A stretch of DNA of 14,060 nt from Acidimicrobiia bacterium (GTDB lineage Bacteria; Actinomycetota; Acidimicrobiia; Acidimicrobiales; Bin134). Below the pieces are notes generated by a model. It was not told where the DNA came from. It saw only the letters and a program-made list of their open reading frames with translations, and searched no databases. This document shows, in pieces, positions 1 through 6,027 of the stretch. The translations under genes were made by a program, and so were the position numbers. Within the stretch, counting starts at the first letter, position 1; every line of letters starts with the position of its first letter. The DNA lies in the NCBI GenBank assembly GCA_009843565.1, contig VYDF01000288.1, positions 1 through 14,060 on the forward strand. The letters are read 5' to 3'.

Positions 1-105
1 ATTCATCACCTGGTCGAGTTCCGCCCAACCCAGGGTGGTCTCTTGGTCGATCAACGCCATTCGGTTGGGATCGTCGGCAGGGATGTGTTGGGCCAGCAAG
101 GACAT
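1..105 (-). CDS. AMP-dependent acyl-CoA synthetase/ligase, N-terminal fragment (possibly MenE)
   Basis: Thirty-five codons read open from an ATG at 105 to the left edge. They begin MSLLAQHIPADDPNRMALID and continue with a TLGWAELDQ stretch. That pattern, an 'ALID' strand followed by 'T-L-x-W-A-E-L-D', is typical of the first 50 residues of ANL-superfamily adenylate-forming ligases, which activate a carboxylic acid with ATP and transfer it to CoA. The start lies 12 bases after the menG stop, and that stop (TAG) is in the same frame upstream, so the gene cannot begin earlier than menG's end. Co-orientation with menG makes an o-succinylbenzoate-CoA ligase (MenE) possible, but a general fatty-acyl-CoA ligase fits equally well. 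The AMP-binding motif lies outside the window. Confidence 0.65.
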   Translation of the reverse strand, partial: MSLLAQHIPADDPNRMALIDQETTLGWAELDQVMN

Positions 106-117
106 GGGCAGTCGGTT

Positions 118-834
118 CTAGAGTTCCCGAGTAGCGGTGATGAGCTGGGCGATGCCGCCGGAAAGCAACTGATGGTCCACCGCTTCGAACCCGTGGCCAG
201 CCAACAGGCCGAGCATCTCATCGGTAGGGGGCATGTAGGCCACCGACTTGGGGAGGTACTCATAGGCGGTTCGATCCGACAGCAGCCCGCCGATCAAAGG
301 GATCACCCTGCCGAAGTACAACCCGTGGCCAACGCGCATCACCGGGTTGGACGGCTCGGCCACCTCTAGCAGCGAGACCCGCACCCCCGGCCGCACCACC
401 CGGGACAGCTCGGCGAACAGGCCGTCTAGATCCACCACGTTGCGCAGGGCGAAGCCGCAGGTGATCCCGTCGGCGCTCCGATCGGGAACCGGAAGGCACA
501 GGGCGTCGCCCAGCGCCATTGGGGCGTGCAGCTTGCCCGAAGCCCGATACTTCTGGGCCGCGTGGAGCATGCCCGCCGACAGGTCGAATCCCACTGGGCT
601 GAATCCGGCGGCCTCCAGGTCTCGACACAGGTCTCCGGTCCCGCAAGCCAGGTCGTACACCCGAGAACCGGCTGGCAGCCGCAGCTCCCGAACCGACCGC
701 CGTCGCCACCGACAATCCATACCGAAGGTCAGCAGTCGATTGAGCATGTCGTAGCGGGGGGCGATGGCATCAAACATCGACCGCACCGCGGCAACTTTGT
801 CTTGGCCCTGGGGCAGTGAGGAGTCAGTGGTCAT
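118..834 (-). CDS. menG: Demethylmenaquinone methyltransferase (MenG/UbiE family)
   Basis: This SAM-dependent C-methyltransferase adds the ring methyl in the last step of menaquinone synthesis. The 238 residues match the family's usual length. Visible marks are the N-terminal 'VRSMFDAIAPRYDMLN' block (residues 17-32), SAM-binding motif I DLACGTGDL at 61-69, the acidic VGFDLS strand near 81-86, CGFALRNV at 126-133 (family consensus FGLRNV), and the late YEYLPKS block. The chosen ATG at 834 begins MTTDSSLPQGQDKV and overlaps the stop of an upstream 17-codon ORF (ATGA), so translation is probably coupled. Its first 15 or so codons are duplicated just upstream. The UbiE name is used for the same family in ubiquinone producers; an actinobacterium is expected to make menaquinone. 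Confidence 0.93.
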   Translation of the reverse strand: MTTDSSLPQGQDKVAAVRSMFDAIAPRYDMLNRLLTFGMDCRWRRRSVRELRLPAGSRVYDLACGTGDLCRDLEAAGFSPVGFDLSAGMLHAAQKYRASGKLHAPMALGDALCLPVPDRSADGITCGFALRNVVDLDGLFAELSRVVRPGVRVSLLEVAEPSNPVMRVGHGLYFGRVIPLIGGLLSDRTAYEYLPKSVAYMPPTDEMLGLLAGHGFEAVDHQLLSGGIAQLITATREL

Positions 835-885
835 TGGTTGACCACTTTGTCCTGGCCCTGGGGCAGCGAGGAGTCTGAGCTCATT
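794..885 (-). repeat. 50-base-period tandem duplication spanning the menG start
   Basis: Bases 794-835 and 844-885 align at a constant offset of 50 with 37 of 42 identical positions. The mismatches lie at 802, 817, 826, 828 and 830. The left copy is the beginning of menG, including its ATG. The right copy covers the mshD stop and the mini-ORF. Beyond 844/794 the two copies become unrecognisable, so one end of the unit has diverged or the duplication was shorter than a full period. Confidence 0.9.
831..884 (-). CDS. 17-codon mini-ORF duplicating the MenG N-terminus
   Basis: ATG at 884-882 opens a frame encoding MSSDSSLPQGQDKVVNQ and stops at TGA 833-831. The menG protein begins MTTDSSLPQGQDKVAAV, so 12 consecutive residues (DSSLPQGQDKV and the preceding pattern) are essentially copied. 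The start overlaps the mshD stop as ATGA, and its own stop overlaps the menG start as ATGA. It most likely records the ancestral menG start, displaced by a 50-base tandem duplication whose length is not a multiple of three. Whether it is translated, as a coupling or leader peptide, is inference. No strong Shine-Dalgarno sequence precedes it; ribosomes finishing mshD could reinitiate here. Confidence 0.5.
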   Translation of the reverse strand: MSSDSSLPQGQDKVVNQ

Positions 886-1579
886 CGATGGTCAGCCGGT
901 AGGCCCGGTTGGTGGAGTGGTGGTCGAAGCCCAGGCTGCGGTAGGTGGCCACCGCCGGATCGTTGTCCGACTCCACGTACAGGAAGCCCACCGTGAGCCC
1001 TTGATCGGCCAGATAGTCGAGCCCGGCCAGGGTCATGGGCTTGCCCAACCCCTGGCCATGGAAGTCGGGATCCACCGCAATGGCGTAGATCTCGCCCCCC
1101 GGCGGAGTCTCATCAGGGTGGACCTTGGTCCAGCAGAAGCCGGCCAGGCACCCGCTCTGTTCGTAGAGACGGAACCCCTCGGCATCGAACCAGTTTTCGG
1201 CCATGCGGTCGGCCAGATCGCGGGGAGTCATGCCGCCCTGTTCGGGGTGCCAGTGGAACGCCCGGTTGTTCACCCGCAGGAAGTCGTCGTTGTCGGCACC
1301 GGGGATAAAGCCCCTGGTGGCAATCGAGGAGCGGTCGGCAGGCAGTGTCAGTTGCATCCGCCAGAGATCCCGGTAAGAAACAAAACCCAGGTCGAAGGCG
1401 AATGCGTCATCGTCGGCGCCAGCCCGCTCGATCCACAGCTGCACCCTCTGCCCGGGCTCGGCTCGGCCGAGGACTGCTTTGATCTGGTTGGCCGTGCTGT
1501 TGTCTCGGGGCTGGTCGGGGCCCACCGTGACCGACCAGGAGAACTCTCCCTGGTCGGGGCGAACAACTGTCAGCGTCAC
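881..1579 (-). CDS. mshD: Mycothiol synthase (MshD-like GNAT acetyltransferase), short form
   Basis: MshD acetylates the cysteinyl group of Cys-GlcN-Ins in the last step of mycothiol synthesis. The C-terminal GNAT domain is complete: 'VNNRAFHWHPEQGGMT' followed by a 'DLADRMAENWFD' stretch is an MshD signature. GEIYAIAVDPDFHGQGLGKP is the acetyl-CoA loop, and 'LYVESDNDPAVATYRSLGF' is the classic last strand-helix pair. With GTG at 1579 the protein is 232 residues, against roughly 300 or more for two-domain MshD. Only the tail of the first GNAT-like domain remains ('FDLGFVSYRDLWRMQLTLP'). I chose 1579 because a TACCGT hexamer ends 7 nt upstream. GTG at 1588 is an alternative. The open frame extends to 1795, but that part is antisense to nth. 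Confidence 0.85.
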   Translation of the reverse strand: MTLTVVRPDQGEFSWSVTVGPDQPRDNSTANQIKAVLGRAEPGQRVQLWIERAGADDDAFAFDLGFVSYRDLWRMQLTLPADRSSIATRGFIPGADNDDFLRVNNRAFHWHPEQGGMTPRDLADRMAENWFDAEGFRLYEQSGCLAGFCWTKVHPDETPPGGEIYAIAVDPDFHGQGLGKPMTLAGLDYLADQGLTVGFLYVESDNDPAVATYRSLGFDHHSTNRAYRLTIE

Positions 1580-1586
1580 AGGGACC

Positions 1587-1592
1587 ACGGTA
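1587..1592 (-). promoter_or_regulatory. Predicted -10 element of mshD (TACCGT)
   Basis: On the minus strand TACCGT is followed by 7 nt and then the GTG start at 1579, which fits leaderless initiation. No Shine-Dalgarno sequence precedes the start. The surrounding decamer CGCTACCGTG recurs exactly in front of the hydrolase gene at 10541-10532. I see no convincing -35. Confidence 0.5.
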
Positions 1593-1621
1593 GCGGCCCC
1601 AACTTCCAACGCCGGGGTCGC

Positions 1622-1627
1622 TAACCT
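1622..1627 (+). promoter_or_regulatory. Predicted -10 element of nth (TAACCT)
   Basis: TAACCT ends 7 nt before the ATG at 1635. The start has no purine-rich ribosome-binding site (CCCGGCG precedes it), so a leaderless mRNA is likely. It lies 30 bases from the oppositely directed mshD -10. Confidence 0.5.
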
Positions 1628-1634
1628 CCCGGCG

Positions 1635-2276
1635 ATGGGCAAGCCGCGTACTCCCAAGGGCCGGGCCAAGCGCACCCACGAGCTTCTGGCCGAAGAATAC
1701 CCCGAGGCGATATGCGAGCTAGACCACGACAATGCCTTCCAGCTACTAGTGGCCACCATCTTGTCGGCCCAATGCACCGACAAGCGGGTGAACATGGTGA
1801 CTCCCGATCTCTTCGCCGCCTACCCCACTCCGGAGGATTTGGCCGAAGCGCCCTTGGCCCATGTGGAGGAGCTGATCCGCTCCACCGGGTTCTTCGCCAC
1901 CAAGGCCCGCAACATCGTGGGCATGGCCCAAGACCTGGTCGAGCACTTCGGTAGTGAGGTGCCGGGCAAGATGTCCGATTTGGTAAGCCTGCCCGGCGTG
2001 GGCCGCAAGACAGCCAATGTGGTGCGCAGCGTGGCCCTAGGGTTGCCCGGCCTGCCGGTGGACACCCACGTGGGCCGCATCACCGGGTTGCTGGGCATCA
2101 CTGAGCACAAAGACCCGGTGAAGATCGAATTGGAATTGAACCCCATGGTGCCCGCCTCCGAGCGGGGCGAATTCTCCCTGCGGCTCATTCTCCACGGCCG
2201 CCGGGTGTGCATCGCCCGTCGCCCCCGCTGCCACGAGTGCGTGCTGGCCTCATTCTGCCCCTCCGCCGGCCAGTGA
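1635..2276 (+). CDS. nth: Endonuclease III (DNA glycosylase/AP lyase)
   Basis: This base-excision repair enzyme removes oxidised pyrimidines and cleaves at abasic sites. The 213 residues match the family. 'LLVATILSAQCTDKRVN' near 37-53 is the conserved helix. The helix-hairpin-helix LPGVGRKTANVV at 119-130 carries the catalytic lysine K125, and VDTHVGRI at 142-149 carries catalytic D143. Four cysteines at 192, 199, 202 and 208 keep the C-x6-C-x2-C-x5-C spacing of the [4Fe-4S] cluster. The ATG at 1635 gives the usual N-terminus. The frame is open from further upstream, but that part overlaps mshD and has no family character. The gene is divergent from mshD. Confidence 0.96.
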   Translation: MGKPRTPKGRAKRTHELLAEEYPEAICELDHDNAFQLLVATILSAQCTDKRVNMVTPDLFAAYPTPEDLAEAPLAHVEELIRSTGFFATKARNIVGMAQDLVEHFGSEVPGKMSDLVSLPGVGRKTANVVRSVALGLPGLPVDTHVGRITGLLGITEHKDPVKIELELNPMVPASERGEFSLRLILHGRRVCIARRPRCHECVLASFCPSAGQ

Positions 2277-2295
2277 AGTCAGGCGACCAGTGAAG
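2270..2295 (+). repeat. Short direct repeat CCAGTGAAG across the nth stop
   Basis: CCAGTGAAG occurs at 2270-2278, including the nth TGA, and again at 2287-2295, a period of 17. The second TGA is out of frame with the first. Confidence 0.6.
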
Positions 2296-2304
2296 AAGGA
2301 CCAC

Positions 2305-2310
2305 TAGGGT
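2305..2310 (+). promoter_or_regulatory. Possible -10 element of the alcohol dehydrogenase gene (TAGGGT)
   Basis: TAGGGT matches TAnnnT and would give a leader of about 36 nt before the ATG at 2353. No clear -35 is visible. This is weaker than the leaderless cases in the window. Confidence 0.25.
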
Positions 2311-2339
2311 GTCGTCTCGCGCGCACAACTGAACAAGAC

Positions 2340-2346
2340 GGGAGAG
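2340..2346 (+). promoter_or_regulatory. Ribosome-binding site of the alcohol dehydrogenase gene (GGGAGAG)
   Basis: A purine-rich GGGAGAG sits 6 nt before the ATG at 2353 and fixes that start. It contrasts with the SD-less starts of nth, hisI and groES-like in the same window. Confidence 0.7.
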
Positions 2347-2352
2347 ACCGGC

Positions 2353-3381
2353 ATGAAGGCAGCACGATTGGTTGACGGCAATTTGGGCATTCTGGACCTG
2401 CCGGTACCCGAACCGGGATTCGAAGAGGCGCTCATCCGCATCAGCTCGTCGGGGGTGTGCCATTCCGACCTCCACCTGGCCCGGGGAGATTGGGCGGGCG
2501 TCTCCGGCATAGAGGTGCTGGGCCACGAGGCCATCGGCGTGGTCGAGGCCCTGGGCCCGGGAGCGGAGCGATACAGCCAGGTGGGCGATCGGGTGATCCT
2601 CGGTCTGGGCGGCACCGGGGGCGGATTCTGGTGCGGGGCGTGTGAGTTCTGCCTGCGGGGCGAGCCCCGTCACTGTCCCCAGACCCAGGGGATCATGGGA
2701 ACCTTCGCCGAGCAGTTCTGCGTGTGGGCCAAGTCGCTGGTGGTGCTACCCGAATCAGTGGGCGACGACCAGGCCGCGCTGGCCTGCGGGGGGCTCACCG
2801 CCTACGGGGCAGTGAAGAAGCTGTTCCGCAACGAGGTTCCCCCCGGTCGCTGGGTGGCCATCGTCGGCGCCGCCGGCGGCTTGGGCCACTATGGGGTTCA
2901 GATCGCCAAGGCACTGGGCTACAAGGTGATAGGCGTCGACATCGGGGCTGCTCGGCTGGAGTTTGTCGAGTCGCTGGGCGCCGACATGGCGGTCAGCGCC
3001 GACGACGCTCTCGAGGCGGTGCAGCAAGAGATTGGCGGGGTGGACGCCAGCATCGTGTTCTCGGCGGCCATGGCCGGATTCACCCTTGGATTCAGGCTGT
3101 TGAGGCCCAAAGGGCTGTTTGTGGCCGTGGGCCTGCCGCCGACCAGTGAGGGCAACATCGAGCTGAATCCGTTCGAGTTCTTCATGAGAGACGCGACCCT
3201 CATCTACTCGGCAGTGGGCACAGTGCAGGACATGCGCGAGCTCGTCGACATGGCTGCCGCCGGTCAGGTGACCACCCACGTCGGACGCACCGGTGCCTTG
3301 TCGGAGTTGGACGCCATCTTCGACGAACTCCAAGCCGGCAAGTACGTCGGCCGGGCCATCATCGACGACCTCGCGGGGTAG
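2353..3381 (+). CDS. Zinc-dependent medium-chain alcohol dehydrogenase
   Basis: This 342-residue MDR-family dehydrogenase probably oxidises an alcohol, or reduces an aldehyde, with NAD. The catalytic zinc ligands are visible as C36 (SSGVCHSDLH), H58-E59 (GHEAIGVVE) and C145 (ALACGGLTAYGAV). The structural zinc site is C94-x2-C97-x2-C100-x7-C108. The Rossmann motif VGAAGGLG at 171-178 is followed by D196 at the end of the second strand, which favours NAD over NADP. A glycine-rich insertion (GLGGTGGG) precedes the structural-zinc loop. The gene converges on the luciferase-like gene with 21 bases between stops. The substrate cannot be told from sequence. Confidence 0.9.
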   Translation: MKAARLVDGNLGILDLPVPEPGFEEALIRISSSGVCHSDLHLARGDWAGVSGIEVLGHEAIGVVEALGPGAERYSQVGDRVILGLGGTGGGFWCGACEFCLRGEPRHCPQTQGIMGTFAEQFCVWAKSLVVLPESVGDDQAALACGGLTAYGAVKKLFRNEVPPGRWVAIVGAAGGLGHYGVQIAKALGYKVIGVDIGAARLEFVESLGADMAVSADDALEAVQQEIGGVDASIVFSAAMAGFTLGFRLLRPKGLFVAVGLPPTSEGNIELNPFEFFMRDATLIYSAVGTVQDMRELVDMAAAGQVTTHVGRTGALSELDAIFDELQAGKYVGRAIIDDLAG

Positions 3382-3402
3382 CGCCGCCCAACAGGCCGCA
3401 GG

Positions 3403-4380
3403 TTACGCCCCTTCGGCGAGGGCGGGCATGACCTTGTCGACCACTAACTCGAGCGTCTCCCAGCCGATGGCCGGGTCGATACCGCCACACAGCGGGTGCA
3501 GCGTGGCCGCCCCCTTGGTGCGCACGAGGTCTACGCATTCGTCGGGGGTGAGCACCTCGAATTGGCCGGAGGCCTTGAGGTCGGCGATGTCTTCGGCCTC
3601 GACGTGCCATCCCGAGCGCTGGTCGGGATACTGCCAGCTGGCGTAAGCCGCCGCGTCATACAACATGTTGGGGCCGATCTCGGCCCAAAGCGCTTCGGGA
3701 TCCTCGGTCACCAGTACCAGTCCCGGACCGTCGGGAGCCATGGCGAACGCCCCCTCGAATCCGATCTCAGCGGCTTCGGCGTAGTACAGGTCCACCAATT
3801 CCTGATCGCCGATGGGCGGCATGTAGGGCAGCCGCAGCCGGGCGGCCCGCTTGGCTGAGGCCGGAACCGACCCGCCCACCATCACGATGGGGTGGGGTTG
3901 GGTCACTGGCTTGGGAGTCACCCACACCGTCCGGCCCTCATACTCGAAGGGCTCCCCGGTCCATGCCTGCTGCATGACCTTGATGGCCTCCTCAGTGTCG
4001 CGGCCCCTGCGGGTGCGGTCTTTGCCGAACATCTCGAACTCGAACTCCCGGTAGCCCAGCCCGGCGATGGTGATGAATCGACCTGGTGCCATCAAATCGA
4101 TGGTGGCGATGTCCTCGGCCAGCCGCAGCGGATCGTGGTAGGGCACCAGCAGAGCCGAGAGCGTACACATCAGGTTGTCGGTGGCCCCCAGAATGGCCGC
4201 TGAGATGGCCAGCGGCGCCGACATGAACCCGTCCTCGGTGCCGTGGTGCTCACTGGTGATGGCCCCGGCAAAGCCCCGGGTGTCGGCCCACTTCACCATC
4301 TCCAGCATGGCGCGGTACTGATCACCGTGGGTCACCTCGGTGAATGGAGGGGTCCGCAGATCAAAGCGCAGATTGAACAT
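3403..4380 (-). CDS. LLM-class flavin-dependent oxidoreductase (luciferase-like monooxygenase)
   Basis: This 325-residue protein of the bacterial luciferase / F420-dependent superfamily has a TIM-barrel fold binding FMN or F420. Visible marks are 'ITSEHHG' at 41-47, the 'HDPLRLAEDIATIDLMAPGR' block at 82-101 that most LLM proteins share, GLGYRE at 107-112, and PIVMVGG at 164-170 before the helix that supports the cofactor phosphate. The start ATG at 4380 has a GGGAG site 5 nt upstream. It lies 44 bases downstream of the small gene on the same strand and may share its transcript; a weak TACAAA at 4413-4408 could be its own promoter. Substrate and cofactor (FMN versus F420) are unknown. Confidence 0.9.
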   Translation of the reverse strand: MFNLRFDLRTPPFTEVTHGDQYRAMLEMVKWADTRGFAGAITSEHHGTEDGFMSAPLAISAAILGATDNLMCTLSALLVPYHDPLRLAEDIATIDLMAPGRFITIAGLGYREFEFEMFGKDRTRRGRDTEEAIKVMQQAWTGEPFEYEGRTVWVTPKPVTQPHPIVMVGGSVPASAKRAARLRLPYMPPIGDQELVDLYYAEAAEIGFEGAFAMAPDGPGLVLVTEDPEALWAEIGPNMLYDAAAYASWQYPDQRSGWHVEAEDIADLKASGQFEVLTPDECVDLVRTKGAATLHPLCGGIDPAIGWETLELVVDKVMPALAEGA

Positions 4381-4385
4381 TTCTA

Positions 4386-4390
4386 CTCCC
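4386..4390 (-). promoter_or_regulatory. Ribosome-binding site of the LLM oxidoreductase gene (GGGAG)
   Basis: On the minus strand GGGAG is followed by 5 nt and then the ATG at 4380. It fixes the start of the luciferase-like gene. Confidence 0.65.
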
Positions 4391-4424
4391 AGTCAGCTCG
4401 ATGGGCCTTTGTAGGATTGCAGGT

Positions 4425-4628
4425 TTACAGACTTCGGGTGAGCCGGTCGAGCCGTCGGGTGGCCCCCCGCAAACCCCGCTCCACCTCGTAGAGCTCAAAG
4501 GCGATGTCCTCTCGATCGGTGCCCTCATAGCGCCGTGCCACTTCGGACACCCTCTCTACGAGATCCCGCATCACACTGCTCATAGAGCCGAGCTCTGCCC
4601 CATCCGCCGCCGTTGTCCGGTCATCCAC
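4425..4628 (-). CDS. Small hypothetical protein, charged and helical, 67 residues
   Basis: I do not recognise a named family. From GTG at 4628 the product is 67 residues with almost no aromatic residues and many Arg, Glu and Asp. A stretch from about residue 16 (MSSVMRDLVERVSEVARRYEG) to the end has heptad-like leucine/valine spacing, consistent with one or two amphipathic helices or a coiled coil. There is no signal peptide, membrane segment or metal motif. An internal ATG at 4583 would give 52 residues. A TAGAAC hexamer ends 6 nt before the GTG, resembling the leaderless starts nearby. It lies upstream of the LLM gene on the same strand and diverges from hisD. It could still be a chance frame. 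Confidence 0.55.
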   Translation of the reverse strand: MDDRTTAADGAELGSMSSVMRDLVERVSEVARRYEGTDREDIAFELYEVERGLRGATRRLDRLTRSL

Positions 4629-4634
4629 GGCAAG

Positions 4635-4640
4635 GTTCTA
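4635..4640 (-). promoter_or_regulatory. Possible -10 element of the small minus-strand gene (TAGAAC)
   Basis: TAGAAC ends 6 nt before the GTG at 4628. Its last base departs from TAnnnT, so this is weaker than the others. Confidence 0.3.
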
Positions 4641-4702
4641 TCGCAAACTCGAGTAAACGGCTTCTCTGGGCAAACCCTTCGTTGGCCGGTGGCGCGGGCC
4701 TG

Positions 4703-4708
4703 TAGTTT
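4703..4708 (+). promoter_or_regulatory. Predicted -10 element of the hisDCBHAF operon (TAGTTT)
   Basis: TAGTTT lies inside GTAGTTTTG and ends 8 nt before the GTG at 4717. The same nonamer at the same distance precedes a GTG of trpF. No good -35 is visible. No histidine-codon-rich leader peptide, T-box or attenuator is present in the 88 bases upstream of hisD. Confidence 0.5.
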
Positions 4709-4716
4709 TGAGGGTC

Positions 4717-6027
4717 GTGCTAGACCGTGTGGATCTGCGGGGCGTAGGCGACATCGCTGCCTGCCTGCCCCGGCCCGAGCCTGTTTCCGAGGGCTCGGTG
4801 GCCGCGGTTCGCGAGATAATCGATGGGGTGCGCGCCGACGGGGATGCCGCGCTGGCCCGCTATACGAAACAGTTCGACGGAGTTGTCCCCTCGAGTTGGC
4901 GGGTTTCTCCAGATGATGTGGCCGAGGCCCGAGAGAGGGTCGAACCCTCGCTGCGGACCGCTTTGGAGGCAGCGGCCGATTCCATTGCTGAGTTCCACCA
5001 AGGGCAGGCTTCGAAAGAACAGACCCACACCCGCCAGGGAATCACCATCCGCAGTTGGGACCAGCCAGTGAGACGGGCTGGCTGCTATGTGCCCGGGGGG
5101 CGGGCTGCCTACCCGTCCACTGTGCTGATGACTGCATTGCCAGCTCGGGCCGCCGGGGTGGACCAAGTAGTGCTGTGCGTTCCTCCCGGACCCCAAGGCC
5201 AAGTGGCCGATATCACCCTGGCCGCGGCCGCCATTGCCGGGGTCGACGAGGCGTATGCGGTAGGCGGCGCCCAAGCCATTGCCGCTATGGCCTACGGCAC
5301 CGAATCGGTAGGTGCGGTGGATGTGATCGTGGGTCCGGGCAACGTGTACGTAGCCATCGCCAAGCAGTTGGTGGCCGGGGTTGTCGGCGTGCCCGCTGCG
5401 TTCGCTGGGCCGTCCGAGGTGGTGGTGGTGGCTGACGGCACTATTCCGGCGGAATACGCCGCTATCGACCTCATTGTGCAGGCCGAGCACGGCCCCGATG
5501 GATTGGCCTGGCTCATCACCTGGGACCCCGACGCTGCCAATGCAGTGGAGAATGCAGTGGCCAGATTGCTGTCGAATGCCGCTCGCCGAGACGACATCGC
5601 GGCCACGTTCACCCGCAGTGGATACATCGTGCTGGTAGACGGCCCGGAGGCCGCGGCCAAAGTGGTCGACTTCATCGCCCCCGAGCATTTGCAAGTGATG
5701 TCAGAGGCGCCCGGAGCGGTCATCGACCGGGTGCGAAACGCCGGGGCCATCTTCCGGGGCCCGCTGGCACCGGCGTCCATTGGCGACTACGTGGCCGGTC
5801 CCTCCCATGTGCTGCCCACCAACGGGACGGCCCGCTTCGCCGGTGCGCTCGGCGTGCGGGACTTCGTCAAACCCATGCATGAGATCACCGTTGACTCTGA
5901 AGGCCTGGCCGCAGTTGGCCCCCATGTAGCCGCCATCGCCGACGCCGAGGGATTGGATGCCCATGCCGAATCCGTCCGCCTCCGCGGAATCGGCAACAAG
6001 GTTCAGAGAGGAACTGAGGATGAGTAG
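4717..6027 (+). CDS. hisD: Histidinol dehydrogenase
   Basis: HisD catalyses the last two NAD-dependent oxidations, from L-histidinol to L-histidine. Starting at GTG 4717 the protein is 436 residues and begins MLDRVDLRG, the family's usual N-terminus. TTG at 4708 would add three residues. Zinc ligands equivalent to the E. coli set are seen as Q255 and H258 (VQAEHGPDG), D357 (SIGDYVAGPSHVLPT) and H416 near the C-terminus. The catalytic Glu-His pair is E323-H324 in APEHLQV. The VGPGNVYV motif near 205-212 is also present. It is the first gene of the his operon. hisC begins inside its last codons with an 8-base overlap. Confidence 0.96.
   Translation: MLDRVDLRGVGDIAACLPRPEPVSEGSVAAVREIIDGVRADGDAALARYTKQFDGVVPSSWRVSPDDVAEARERVEPSLRTALEAAADSIAEFHQGQASKEQTHTRQGITIRSWDQPVRRAGCYVPGGRAAYPSTVLMTALPARAAGVDQVVLCVPPGPQGQVADITLAAAAIAGVDEAYAVGGAQAIAAMAYGTESVGAVDVIVGPGNVYVAIAKQLVAGVVGVPAAFAGPSEVVVVADGTIPAEYAAIDLIVQAEHGPDGLAWLITWDPDAANAVENAVARLLSNAARRDDIAATFTRSGYIVLVDGPEAAAKVVDFIAPEHLQVMSEAPGAVIDRVRNAGAIFRGPLAPASIGDYVAGPSHVLPTNGTARFAGALGVRDFVKPMHEITVDSEGLAAVGPHVAAIADAEGLDAHAESVRLRGIGNKVQRGTEDE
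6005..6012 (+). promoter_or_regulatory. Ribosome-binding site of hisC within hisD (AGAGAGGA)
   Basis: AGAGAGGA ends 7 nt before the ATG at 6020. This picks that start over an upstream in-frame ATG at 5957, which would overlap hisD by 71 bases. Confidence 0.7.

Noticed and set aside
917..1624. A 235-codon open frame on the plus strand opposite mshD
   Set aside because: It is a mirror of the mshD coding strand. The mshD side carries the GNAT motifs; this one has none.
3406..3424. A CGCCC/GGGCG hairpin as terminator for the alcohol dehydrogenase
   Set aside because: The 5-bp stem lies within the end of the convergent LLM gene, lacks a T-tract, and is easily expected in G+C-rich coding sequence.
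4629..4716. A histidine leader peptide or T-box upstream of hisD
   Set aside because: There is no run of His codons, no T-box-like conserved stem and no terminator/antiterminator pair in the 88 bases.
5957..6019. An earlier hisC start
   Set aside because: The 21 added residues overlap hisD and are not family-like. The ATG at 6020 has a good Shine-Dalgarno sequence.
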